From Madurella fahalii (taxonomy: Eukaryota > Ascomycota > Sordariomycetes > Sordariales): a stretch of DNA of 64,000 bases. How positions within the stretch are numbered: position 1 is the first letter of the stretch; each line of letters begins with the position of its first letter. Of this stretch, positions 42,704 to 53,926 are shown piece after piece. Both the position numbers and the translations under genes were made by a program. The DNA lies in the NCBI GenBank assembly GCA_029876055.1, contig CM056877.1, forward strand, positions 4,154,001-4,218,000. Direction: 5' to 3'. A model generated the notes under the pieces. It saw only the letters and a program-made list of their open reading frames with translations, made no database searches and had not been told where the DNA came from.

Positions 42704-42990
42704 GCCAGGGAAACCGCCAGGCCTAGTTTAGACAAGTGGGTCATGCTCTACGACTCAGCAGTGAGGGAACCGTTTAAAGCCACCACCTACCCCCCACTCC
42801 CCTTCTGCCCCGCTTCCCCTTGGGAGTCTTATAAACTCCCAATTTTATATCCCCCATCTCGTCTCCATTTTCGTTCTCCCAGTCCTCTATATCAATGACG
42901 AGTGGGTAAATCTCACTATTAACCTCTTTGGCTTAGGACACTCCCATAACGGAGTGCTTCATCTTTATTCACCCGGCTGCTAACGTCCAC
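42704..42990 (+). repeat. Dispersed repeat family X, copy at 42 kb
   Basis: Aligns with 52110-52445: shared blocks ACCGCCAGGCC, GACAAGTGGG, GAGTCTTATAA, TTTATATCCCCCATCT, AATCYCACTATT, CTTTTGGCTTG/A and GGA followed by CTTGATTTAT-like sequence. The central part present in the 52 kb copy is shortened here. Confidence 0.65.
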
Positions 42991-44636
42991 CTCGCCTACC
43001 CTAAAGTGACGACAATCACGTATAATAGGAGGCAAGGCTCCAACTGTAATAGTAGACTTTATTCGAGAATTTTATTGGTGGAGAGGCAGAGGCAAGTCTA
43101 CAAAACGAGCGCGCGAGAGCGCAGTTCGAACCGCTGAGGGGGAAAAAAAATAAATATTGTAGCCGAGTCGCGATTCGGACTCACCGTTTGGTGGAACTGG
43201 CCCCGCTATAAATACCACGGACACCTACAATGCTCCAAATAGATCCATGCCAATCTACCTACCCATGACGTTGCGCACCGGGCATGCCTCCCACCCTAGG
43301 CCCTGTAGTATGTGTCATCGATAAGATCCCCTGTCGAAAACTTGTCTGGCTGATGAAGGGCTCAGTCACTTTCTGCCTTTGTCTCTAGAATGCTGGTATC
43401 CTCCATCCAAGGTCGGTCTCGTCCAACGCCGTAACATCCACTCCCTGTCCAATTTCATAATAACCTCCCCCATGACCCGGTGATTGTTCGAGCGACCCTC
43501 TGATATATTGAGTCTTGTTCCTTGATCTCAGGTTGCGGTAGGTCTTCTGTCCTTGCGGCAACCGCATTTGTCGTCGTCGCGGCCCCGTGCATGGTCGAGT
43601 CTTCGTTCGCTGGGCTCAGCCCTCTCGCAACGTTTCTTATGGCGTTCTGTTGGAAGCTTAAGAGTCAGCAACGAAAGCGCTTGCATGTCGCTCCTAAGAA
43701 AGGGACTTGCTTCATAGAGTTTCTTCTCGGAGACAACGAACTCTCAATCCTCTCCCTTTAACTATTACCAACAGTCAGCCCGCTTCGTCTCATGGACAAC
43801 GAAGAAAGAAGAGGGGTAAGGAGTCCTCTTATCAAGAACTTGAACTTTATGCCTAGGTAATTCGCTTTGATGTGCTCCCGGACCGCCCGAATGTCGGGCT
43901 CCGGAGGCAATCGCAGCCCGAACCACCCTTTGGGGACTTCCATTGACCACGCCAAAGCGGGACCTTGGGAATGCCTCTTAGTAAAGTGGGAGGGATGGAA
44001 AGACGGAGGTTAGAATTTTGGCGTCAAGAACAGGGGTTCGCACATTGTCGCTCAAGGGGGAGCGGAGCGGAGCGATCAATAACTCCAAGGAGAAAGGCTC
44101 AGCGTGGGGCGTTCCGTGTGACGGGGATTTTGTGGGAAATGATGACAGGCCGACACTTTGCCGAGCTGGAGGGGGCCAAGGTAATGAATGATTGGCTATA
44201 ATGCAGGCTGCAAGGCGAGTTCTGCCTACTCAGAGAACACTGCCCCTGAGTCTCTCTTCTCTCCGGAGCTCTCTCGTCCTTTTAAACTTCTCCCGGGTGC
44301 TAAGAAAATGACCACATTTGCTTTTTTTTTTTTTGGAACTTTGGCCTCTTCGACGGGCCCCATGTCTTTTTGCTGCTGCACAGCTCCAATGCTTTCTCTC
44401 CACGTCATTCGTTCGGCCCTTGTCGTTTGAAGCCCAATGTCGCCTTCCCGCCCCTAAAGGAGCCAAGCCTGCTTAGTGATTTTAGAACATGGGTATGCAG
44501 TTAGCCGCAGGGGATCTCTTTTGTATAACGTATATTCGCTCAAAGTCCCCCACATATTGGGATCAGAACAAGGCACACCTTCTCTCTTTTCTCCTACCAA
44601 CGCTCTATTCCTGAGCTGCCTTTTCGCTCCCTGCAG
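42991..44636. other. Intergenic, no gene recognised
   Basis: Contains short frames with natural-looking composition (for example minus 43955-43758 with PEPDIRAVREHIKANYLG) but no family I know. There is a poly-T run at 44320-44334. Any 5' exon of the CorA-like gene would lie in the right end of this stretch; an acceptor CTGCAG ends at 44636. Confidence 0.3.
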
Positions 44637-46491
44637 TGTCACAAGAAGCTAACCTAGATGGCTATATGAGCCTAGTCACCACCAAGATGGACTGGCCAGC
44701 ATTTGAACGCCAGTTCCTAAGCGATGACGACCTCCGGTTCTTCAAATGCGAAGAATCGACTTTCCCATCCAAAGTACTACGACACAGCGTGAGTAGGCAG
44801 ATCGCTGCTCCTGAAGTCGTTGTGAAGAGTTGCTCATCCTGGTGGCGCTGTAGAATCTTTACAATTCCGGGGTCGACTCCTTGACGCTTCCCACGGATCT
44901 GACGAACACCAATAATCCTGAATGGCAAAATTGGATTCAGGTGAGTACTGTATCTAGGCCCTTTTAGGGGTTGACGCAACGCGACGTGAGTCTGACGCCT
45001 TCTAGTCCGAAGCTCTCAAAACGCCGCTGGAGAGCGAATGGCGTGAGGTGACTGACCGGTCTGGCTATCATATCCTGTAGGCTGCGTGCCCACCTATGTT
45101 GGCTTCCCCCTCGGAAGGGAACAGTCAAAGCTCACCTGAATCACAGACTCACTGCTCGTGTCCTCCCAGTGCAAACCGATCCCGAGGTGCCTAGCGGATT
45201 GCAGTATCTGCCAATCGAGAGAAATATTTGGAAGCAGATTGCCCAACGGTTCAAACTGCACAGTGTCATCCGGAAAGCGCTGCAGAGGAAGAAGGGTTAC
45301 TCTACCTGGCTCACTAGCAAGTCAACGATTGAACCCGTGGAGCTGTTTACAGCTGTCTTCTCTGCCGCGTGGCTAAACAACATCGCCATCTCGTCCACGC
45401 ACTTTACCAGGTCGCAGCTGACCTTGGCAGTCATCTACGGGTGTAGCGAGTTGCAAATGAAGAAGATCGAGGATCTGCTCAAGATGTCCCCAGAAGTCCG
45501 CGCTCACCCGTTTCTGATAGCCGGAATTTTCGCCGAGCTTCAGCGTGACAGAATCGAGAACCTCGTATGGGGGATCGAGCAAGAACTGGACGACATGATG
45601 ACGACGGGCTTGAAGTTTCACCGCGTCGATGTTCCGGAGGAAGCGCGCGAGGTCGACTGGAGAAGGAGTCGTCGAATCTGTCTCTTTCGGAGTAAAGTTA
45701 AAAGGTTGGAAGAGGAGGCTAGAACCGTCAAAGGTGAGCTGGAGAGGGTGGCCAAGCACATGGCGTCGGTAGCCAAGAAGGAGGAAAATCGGATCCCGGG
45801 ATTGGAGCAGCAGGAGGAGAAAAAATGTGTTCAAGACTTCATTACGAAAACCGAGCGTTTCGTTGAGAGATTTGAAGAGATCTGCGCAGAGTTGGATTCC
45901 ATGATGGGGAAGTGTCGTTGCGCCACTGAGGAGCTGACTTTTGCGAGGGAAGTGGTGAGTTCCGAGTTCCGATCTCTTTCACCATTTGTTGTTGCTAGTG
46001 GGCTGATTTGCAAAGTCCATGGCCGAGTTCGCGAGAATAGAGGCACGCAACACTAGCCAGCAAACACGCATGAGCACTGTTGTCGGCTTCGTCGCGATGT
46101 TGTATCTTCCAATAACAGCCATGGCGGTGAGCCGGTGCCAACCGTGAGGGAAGAGCAGAGAACGGGATTGACACTGATCGTGACACAGACAATATTTGCC
46201 ACACCTGTTTTTGACTTCAAAAATGACTGGCAGGATATCCGTCTCAATCATCTTGGGCCCTCTGACAGCGGCCAGAGCTCCCCTGGGGACCGAAACCTGC
46301 CAGTAGTCTCAGGGTACTTCTGGTGGTTCTTCCTGTCATCGGCATTTCTCAGTCTTGGCACCTTGATATACTGGAACATAAAACGAAAGGAGAGCGACAA
46401 CGGCCATCCTGGTTATGCTTCTCACCGCCGGTTCTGGGATCCTAGGTCATGGTTTGGATCAATACGCAAGTCAGAGGACAGTCTTGTATAA
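44637..46491 (+). pseudogene. CorA-like (Mg2+-transporter-type) membrane protein, decayed 5' half
   Basis: The 3' half is well preserved: exon 45170-45954 (WKQIAQRFKLHSVIRKALQRK, SSTHFTRSQLTLAVIYGC, a long coiled coil about 45660-45950), intron 45955-46015, exon 46016-46126 (ARIEARNTSQQTRMSTVVGF, first TM with YLPITAMA), intron 46127-46188, exon 46189-46491 (IFATPVFDF, second TM YFWWFFLSSAFLSLGTLIYW). The two C-terminal helices after a coiled coil resemble fungal CorA-like proteins; a GMN motif is not seen. The 5' half (44637-45080; MDWPAFERQFL, DSLTLPTDLTN, WQNWIQ) is split between frames and has a TAG (44851-44853) where Gln is likely, before NLYNSGVD. The exon joint into 45170 is out of phase, so the gene is probably broken. 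Confidence 0.65.
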
Positions 46492-46929
46492 GACGCAAGC
46501 CTCCTTGAAATCAGGAAAAGGGGACTACGGAAAAATCAGAAAGATGAGACGCCTCGAATCGAGTGCTTCCCGCGGTCGGCACGGTTGAGATGGTGGCCCA
46601 TTGTGAGGACAGAGCGGCTGCGACAAAACCGGGGGCACGTGTCCATCATGATCACTTGGAAACCAAGTGGGCTTTTTGGGTTGAGTACCTGCTTTATAGT
46701 AATATGTATTTTTCGTAGGGAAGGCGCTGTCGCTTTCCAGTGGCAGCAATGGAAGCGAAGTTGATCGAAGTTCAATGACGTTGCTTCCTCATTGAAAAAA
46801 AAGGAACCACTGAGCCCAGGCGTTCCGGCGAGAGACCTTGGTAAGTTAGCAGCTACTTTCCCTCTCTTGCCGAGCGGTTTATTTGTCCTTGAGCATGATT
46901 TCTAACAACCGCGTCACATTTTCCCAGGG
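46492..46929. other. Intergenic, no gene seen
   Basis: Separates the CorA-like gene from copy B of the duplicated membrane-protein gene; nothing recognisable. Confidence 0.35.
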
Positions 46930-47957
46930 GAATGTGAGGTTTGGGCCGGGCCGACGTCAAGGTTTGTTGCAGTTGGCCAAGGACGGCCACTTTCTCCAAA
47001 TTCCGATGACTGAGATCAAAGACAAGAGTAAGTTCGACGTCTTATAAGTCATTTTCATTGTGCTGCAAGTTTTCTGATGACACTTTAGTGTGCGACTCAG
47101 AAACCTACGGCTTCCAATAACCTTGCTTGAGATTCACACCATGGTGAACGGCCCATGTTGCTTGCGCCATGATTTTACTTATCCAATGGATCAACTTAAG
47201 CATCTGCTTTGCAGTAGCATCGATTAAAACCTACCCCACAAACTAAAAGACGTCCATGATCCACAGGTTCTTGATACCTCAAGGATCCAAGGCATCATTG
47301 TCCTAATGTATCAAGAGTGTGGCATTTAGACGGGCCCCATAAGAGACATCGAAGTTTTATATATCTATCCGGTTGTTTCAAATACTGAGCCAGGAAAATG
47401 GCTTCCTCTTTAATTCGATCCCGTAAACACGGTACGACTTCGCCAAGGGCAGGATGATGGCTCGAATTGACCACGTTCCACTAAGTGAAAGCAACAGGGA
47501 TTGGCCCCTACACCGAGAGATATAATTCTCAAGAACAGAACAGGGTGACCACTAGACTAATAACATTTCCATCAAAATGATACCATGAAGTCCTCGAAGG
47601 ATTGAGATCTGTTAATATGCCAGGCCCTTCAAGAAAGATTAATTCCCTGATGTCAGTGGCGACAATGCTCTCACGCTCCCCGGAGTCCCGGCTGTGCATT
47701 CGGTTATCCACCAGGCGGCTCTCACTTCCAGCTATTTCCCGCCTCAGTTGTAGCGGGTGCTTTGGAGATCAACTTCATTATATATCATGGGGGTTCTAGC
47801 GCTCTATATCCTTGGGCGCTGGGCGCTCGGGGCGATGTGGGCTGCAGGACTGTGGAGGCATAGTTTCCGCAGCGGTCTGCCCCGCTGGGTGGCATATTGT
47901 GGCTATTAAGGTACGTCACACATGTCTGCCGGAAGATTACGCTAGGATAAGTTTCTT
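46930..47957 (+). pseudogene. Fungal multi-pass membrane protein relic (duplicated gene, copy B)
   Basis: Aligns with 32086-32705. Readable pieces: LQLAKDGHFLQIPMTEIKDKS, LRLPITLLEIHTMV, ACAMILLIQWI, VSNTEPGKWLP, FDPVNTVRLRQGQD, EINFIIYHGG and LGRWALGAMWA. These follow the order of a widespread Sordariomycete membrane-protein family (ITLLEIHTMVHVACA-type signature). Frames change several times and stops occur, so it is inactive. The N-terminal half present in copy A (31750-32085) is not found upstream here. Confidence 0.55.
46962..47957 (+). repeat. Segmental duplication, copy B (partner 32086-32705)
   Basis: See copy A. Same orientation, about 15 kb apart. The extra segment 47315-47703 encodes part of the protein, so copy A has probably suffered a deletion rather than copy B an insertion. 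Confidence 0.8.
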
Positions 47958-47975
47958 CCATACATTACAATACAC

Positions 47976-49933
47976 TTATACTGGCTCTGCAATTTCAGAC
48001 CTCCTAGTATCCTCTCGAGCCAAAAGAATGAGGTTATAGTCCTGTCCTCTCCCTTGAGGGAGGAGGCGAGTAAAATATTTCTTCAACTTGTCAGCCACGT
48101 GCCAAAGTGAAAACCCTCCCACCTCGTCTATGAACTGCTCAGTGTGATTCCACCCTTGCCGCTCGTGACTGCGGCCTCGGACTGGATAAATCATCAAAAG
48201 CCAGTCAATGTAAGAGATGCCGAGAAGTTCGGGCAATGCACACTTCTGCCATATAATCCAGCTATACAGAGCCCCAATCAAGAGCATAGATGTGCTCACG
48301 CTCGAAATAAACAGCCACACGGCCCACGGCTGTCCAGCCATCTTCTGCATAGACTCGCCACCCACTGCGGTCGCGTGCGTCTCCTCCGGAAAGGGGTAAA
48401 TGCCCTTGAATCCCTCGTCAGTCAAGCTGTGATTGGCGAACTGGAGACAGGTAGCCATAAACTGCAGCGGGATGGCGAGAAAGTTCTGCAAATGGCCGAG
48501 TGGCGTGTTGATATCGTCGGGAAATTCGTCGTCATAGAGACGTATGAGCCAGGCAAGGTTGAAGGTCAGTGAATTGACCATGTCCTGGTCAAGGGTGTCG
48601 GCGCTGCGGGAGACCAAAGTCTTCTCGGCGCTGTGGCCAGTGTGGGAAAGGCTTGACCCAGGCACAAGCATTCTCTCCCAGAGCAGTCTGTAGTCGGATA
48701 TGTTGAGGGGGACGATTTCGGGCTCGGTGGTAACTGATACATCCAAGATTCTGGAATCGGCACGCCGGTAGGCTGTTGTGGCAAATTGTTTGTATGCGGT
48801 CATGGTGACCTTCTTGTTCATTGGTGCAGCCATCCAGTTCTTTTCGGTAAAGCAGAGTTTCTCGTCTTCGTCTTTGAGTTTACTTGGGCATGCCGCCCAT
48901 CCTATAGAGGCAACGGGGGTAAGCTTCTGGGTTTAATCTTGCAAGATCCACAGATACAGCCTAGGGGTCTAAAAATTAATGCTCTGAGGGGAGACTTACC
49001 CACTGTGAGTGACGGTCCTTCCTGCTTGATGCAGATCTGGATGGCGTCATCGCCGCCTTGACCATACACCTTACACTCGCTATCCCGGTCAAAATCAGCC
49101 GCCATGCTCAAGCTCTTAAATCTCAGTAGCCGTCCAGGTGCGTTTTGAACCTGGACGGTGTCCGAGGTCCCTAAGCGTTTGCCCTCCATCAAAGTGATGT
49201 TAACTGCTGGCCCATCAATGACTCTGACTGTTCCTAGTCCGCCCGGCAGAAAGAGGGATGTGCACCCCTTCTCTTGACAATCAGGAGCAGGCATAGCAAC
49301 TGCATAAAGATCGTCGCTCAGAAGCACCGGAGTAAGTGTCTGGAAGTACATGTTGACACGGGAAGGACGAATAAAACTGAGAATGCTGGCATCTAGCAGT
49401 ACGGCCCCGGAATAGACTGCGACGGGAGCTAATCTTCCTTGAAAGTGATAATCGAAGGTGGCGCCAAACTTGAGTATAGATCCGAAGAAGACACCGCTCA
49501 GGGGTAACCCAAGTCTAAGCAATCCTGTAGCCAGAGCTATTGGTGATCCCATGTTGCGGAGGGTAATGATGGCGACAGCGTGCCACTGGGTTCCAGAGCT
49601 GAGTATGGCCAGGATGGGCATGGAAATACCCGATGGCCGTGAGGCTAGTGCCCATTGCAACTGATTGAGAGCATCCGGAAGGAGGTAGGCAACTAAGCTG
49701 GAGATTGTCAGGGAAAGAATAGAAATGAACAAGTTAGCGTTGGCGGCCGAGAGCCAGAAGTCGCCAATAGTGGGATTGGGGTTGAGAAGAGCCTGGTGGG
49801 CATAGTAGCAGCAGGCCACGGTAAAAGTAAGCGCTACTATATAGAGTACCAAGGAAGTGCGCAACTGTCTCGTCTTGGAGGGAAGATTGGAAACCGGGAG
49901 CAATGCCTTGTTTGGTCTGCACAGCCGTCGCAT
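47976..49933 (-). CDS. Multi-pass membrane protein of unknown function (2 exons, 619 aa)
   Basis: Exons 49933-49000 and 48901-47976; the 98-bp intron begins GTAAGT and ends ATAG, and joining keeps one open frame. N-terminal helices: SLVLYIVALTFTVACCYYAH, then a pair within ANLFISILSLTISSLVAYLL and MPILAILSS. A central soluble part has Cys pairs (PDCQEKGCTSLF, and CKVYGQGG with CIKQEG), which suggests an extracytoplasmic disulfide-bonded domain. A C-terminal helix (PWAVWLFISSVSTSMLLIGAL) precedes a cytosolic tail. The architecture is typical of uncharacterised membrane proteins abundant in plant-associated ascomycetes. No lesions. It ends only about 20 bp from copy B of the segmental duplication on the other strand, so the two are convergent. 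Confidence 0.7.
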
Positions 49934-50660
49934 AATTGCTGGTCAAAATATCCTCCCCAAGGAATTTCATGCGGTGATGACTTATAAAAGAGAACAAAGA
50001 TTCCGAAGGAAATGACTTTATCCACAATATATAGAGTAAATGGAGATCTTAAAGAAAAAGGCCTTAAAATAACATGTTAAGGGGATGCGAGAAGGGGGGG
50101 GGAATGGGTTGTGTTTCCCAGTGCCTGGAAGAATCCCGCAGCCCGGGAACTCCCTATACCAATGATGGGTCCATTCAAAGGAGTTCGCTATAGCCAATCA
50201 AGTTTGTATCATTGCCCAGCTGTGTTTCATGTGCAAGCCGCCTTCTCGTATCTGCACCAGCCTGAACGCTAGTGTCTCAAAGCCTAGCCAATAAGGCTCA
50301 CAGGCACCAACCGCCTCCAGTGAACCTAGATCCTAGGGATTTGTAGCATTCAGTATCTCTGCTTTACCTGTTCACCGCTTTCTCAGAGGATCGCTGCTTC
50401 CCCAACGGGCTGTCCGACAAACACACGCTAAGAAGGCGCCAAGTACCTAAGATGTAAAGCTCCTCTCAAATTGAAACTTGATGCGATGATGATATGCGAT
50501 CAAATAGAGCCTCATGTGCTTGAACACAACCGCGTATCCTCCTGTTTCTACACAATAGAATCGATCACAGCTACTGCAAATGCAAGGTGGCGTGTTCCAA
50601 GACAGTGTACCTATATGAGACCAATTCTGCGCCCACTTGGCTCAAGTTGGCTGGAGCCAG
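49934..50660. other. Intergenic, no gene seen
   Basis: Upstream of the 619-aa gene. A short X-repeat-like block (TGGCGCAGCCTTGC with GCAACTC) occurs at about 50620-50700 and matches 51690-51735. Confidence 0.4.
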
Positions 50661-50673
50661 AGCAACTCCTAAC

Positions 50674-51100
50674 CTACTGTGGCGCAGCCTTGCCAAAATT
50701 GAAATTGACAATCAGGACGAGCGGGTAGCGAGCTGATGTCAATATGGTTTCCGACTGGGAGAGCTCGCCGCACGGCAGATCGGTGCCACTAAACTTGGAT
50801 ACCTCGAGGTGTCTGCAGAGCAACACGAGGGCGTGGGGGAGACTGGCGCTACCAGCGGGATTAGTGCTGTTGACGGGCAGTGGCTGAATGCCTCGGGTAT
50901 TCGCACTGAGGAAATCGCCTGCCAGGCTGATAGTGAAGGTGCCGTAGTGGCTCGCCTTGGAAGTTGCGCAGTGGGTAGTGCCTAGGGATGGCCTCCTCAA
51001 ATGCATCTGCCTCGGGAGGACGCTGCAGTGCCCTCTGCTTCCAAAGAGTCTCCCAGTTTTCTTCCACGAAGCAGAGCCGTCCAGCCTCAGCTCCCGTCAA
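50674..51100 (-). pseudogene. Membrane-protein relic, possible paralogue of the 619-aa gene
   Basis: The minus strand reads LCFVEENWETLWKQRALQ, followed out of frame by YGTFTISLAGDFLSANTRGIQPLP and VLLCRHLEVSKFSG. The motif LCFVEENW resembles LCFTEKNW in exon 2 of the 619-aa protein just to the left, on the same strand, which suggests an old tandem duplicate. Too damaged for certainty. Confidence 0.35.
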
Positions 51101-51489
51101 ACAACATTATCGCAATCATCATCCTCGACATGCCACGGGTTTGACAACGTGCGATGCACGCTACCCTAACTCGAGCTGCAAGCCACCAAAAAACCATAGC
51201 GACAGGACTCCCTCCCCTTCCATTGTCAGATGCCCAATCAAAAGTTTCCACTGGGTATTCAAGCGACAGGAACTGGGCAGCCAGCACCATCGGTACACAC
51301 CAGTGCAGTCCAGCGTCCCCCCATGAAACGGCCCCTTGATTTGACCTTGAAGTGGCCGCTGTAAGCTTCTCCTCTCAGCCCACGAATAATTAACGGTTCT
51401 TGCCGAATTGACCGTCTTTGATCCCAATCTCATTTTTTGCCTTAATATTTTGCCAAGTTATGTTAAAGAATCTAGGGTATTAAATAACG

Positions 51490-52450
51490 GCAGAGGGAGC
51501 GCTTATTTGTAGGATGTGTGGGTACGAGACTTAGAGGACAGAGGATGACCTACGCAAGTCTCTCTTACTTGTCGGGAAGAATGGCGTCATGAAAAACATT
51601 AGAGGCAAGGTACTACTCTTCACTATTGAGAAGGCGGGCTTATTTTGGCTTCTTTTATATATGGGACCAATTTCGGACTCGTTGGCCAGAGTTGAAGCAA
51701 TTCCCAGCCCAATGTGGCGCAGCCTTGCAAAAAAGAGCAATGAGGGTGAGCAGAGATGAGCACGGCCTGAGCGAGGGGAAGCAACGTCTTGTGGGCTTTG
51801 CCGTGGCGCAGGTACCCAGATTTGTCTCATAAAAGAGGCAGTCCAGGTCATCAACATATTACCAACGGCCAACCCAGACTCACAGTTCCCAACCGCGATT
51901 TGCCACAGCGCTCTAGTGTAACTCCCCCCTCATCCTCACCATCTCGATCAATATCGATACCAATCTTTACAGGAAAGAGGTCCGGGTTTTTCTAATGCTC
52001 TTTCACGCTGTTGTTTTACGCAAAAGTTGCCCTCACCAACCCCCAGTCAACCGCACTACCCCTTGCCGCCTTGCCTCGGCACGACTTATGCACCGTTCAG
52101 AACATGATCAGAGAAGCCGCCAGGCCGATTTTGGACAAGTGGGCAGTTCTCTGCAACTCAGTGGTGTTCTAAAATTAGAGATTTTAACTTTTAGCGAGGG
52201 AACAGTTTTGGTCCACCTGTGCCCCAAAATTAGGACCGCCTAGCCTCCCCATTCCTCTTCCCTTTCCACTAGAGTCTTATAATAACCTAGTTTATATCCC
52301 CCATCTAATCTCCCTTTCTTCCTTCTCAACTTTCGTCCTCCTGATTTCCCTATAGGTACCTAAATCCCACTATTTTTAACCCTTTTGGCTTGAGATACTC
52401 GTATAGCGGACCGCCCCGTCTTGATTTATCTAGCTACCAAACGTTCAACC
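51490..52450 (+). repeat. Dispersed repeat family X, longest copy
   Basis: Unites blocks found separately elsewhere: its left part matches 21380-21760, its middle part 16164-16440 and (reverse) 39965-40062, and its right part 42704-42990. It has no open frame with a recognisable motif. It lies between two relic pieces on the minus strand, as if inserted into an already decaying gene. It could be a non-autonomous element or a large solo LTR. Confidence 0.7.
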
Positions 52451-52625
52451 TTTTCAACCTAACCTAATGGTTGCCGAATCTGAAAATAAGTAAGAAAGGA
52501 CGGCAGAGGAGTTAAAGAGATATGCTAAGTATGACGGCAAGAATAATGGTCAAGTGTCAAGCCGGCAGATAATTGCTGTCCTACCTTAAGTATTCAATTC
52601 TAAACTGAAGAAGAGACAGAAAGGA

Positions 52626-53481
52626 TCACCGGAGATCCTGCTCTGATATGGCATGTTCTAGGTACACTTCGTAATTATACAACATCATGGACCTAACGTG
52701 CCGGCGCTCGAATACAATGCGGGGTTGATGGAGACAATGTGGCTCCGTGCGGAAGCCTGAAAATAACCGGGAGTGCGAAGCCGTCAGATTTGACATCGCA
52801 TTATCTCGGTTGGAGCACTTAGCACCCACCTTGATCTCGGCCGCTGCCTCGACCCAGGAGACGAGCGTCGCGATTGACGAGTATCGTGGCAACAACGGTT
52901 CTTCTCGTCCGCTCTTGCTCCGTACTTGAACTGGCACATCTATGATGTCGAGTGCCGAGACATAGGCAGTTGCTGAGATGGATATGTTATGTTCAACCAG
53001 ACCAGAAGCGTCTAGGGTGAACAACCCTACGCACGGTTTCTCGACAGGAAATCCAGTTTATTCCAGGCCCCCAGGTACCATTGTATAACCGATCAGTGTC
53101 CGCCCGCATATTCAGGAGAATGAAGGTCAGGTATGTCCTTTCCGCTGGAAGACTGAGTAAGGAACGGGCTCGAGGCCTGGGCACCGTCAACCTTTAGGTG
53201 CTAATACATAGTGATGGCCCGAAAGAACCGCGCTTTGCTTCCTTAGGCCTTTCATGGACGGCGACGGAGTAGTTAAAGTCTACTTCCTTCTGCGCAAAGG
53301 AGTCGGAACCGCCTGCATCCCTGGCGCTCAAACTCGGCAGGTCCACTTTCACAACTTGGCCAAGGCGCACAGTACTTCGATTAGCGATTGTGATGCTAGT
53401 GCCCTCGGTAGAATTAGGGGTAGCATAAACAAACTGAGTATCAACGAGTCCTGCGATGCCGTTGTAACTGCTGATGCGCAT
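52626..53481 (-). pseudogene. Unidentified decayed gene on the minus strand
   Basis: Three consecutive minus frames carry protein-like sequence: GIAGLVDTQFVYATPNSTEGT with VVKVDLPSLSARD (53481-53194), TYLTFILLNMRADTDRLYNGTW (53190-52993), and ISISATAYVSALDIIDVPVQVRS with SIATLVSWVEAAAEIKVGA (53024-52626). The segments are linked by frameshifts or unresolved introns. The composition resembles the extracytoplasmic part of fungal membrane proteins like the 619-aa gene, but this is only an impression. Confidence 0.35.
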
Positions 53482-53926
53482 TGTGCTAGTTCCAGTCCTT
53501 AGTGGGAGAGATGTGGGAACGGTCGGGCCCCTCTCGGTATTCTAGTCCGCTTAAGTGCTTAGAGCCTTAAGAATATGTTGAAATATGGCATAGAAGCGTG
53601 GGACGGATTGGTTTAAGGTTGATGAAGCTTGCGGTGGTCTACTCCAGTGATTGGACGCCACTGAGCCCCCTTTCTTTCACTGCCTCTCTCGGCTACGTGG
53701 TGGACAAAAAACCTAAGTGTGCGTCGGGCACTCCTTCAACTGGATGCCTCATTTCCCTATAACCACCGGGTGCAAACTATTACGGCCACAAGTCGCTCTT
53801 GATTTCTCTTCCTTCCACCTCGGCCGCTCACGTACACTCCGTCGGCCTAGTACCCTTCTTCTATTACGCTTCCATCCCTTTTCCACGATGGCAGAGCGCA
53901 GTCCTCGTGGCGAGGGGTGAATCGCC
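53482..53926. other. Intergenic, no gene seen
   Basis: Between the unidentified minus-strand relic and the third HET relic; presumably held both promoters. Confidence 0.35.

Noticed and set aside
43085..43150. Possible tRNA: GTTCGAACC resembles a T-loop
   Set aside because: The flanking bases do not form a 5-bp T stem and no acceptor or anticodon arm fits.
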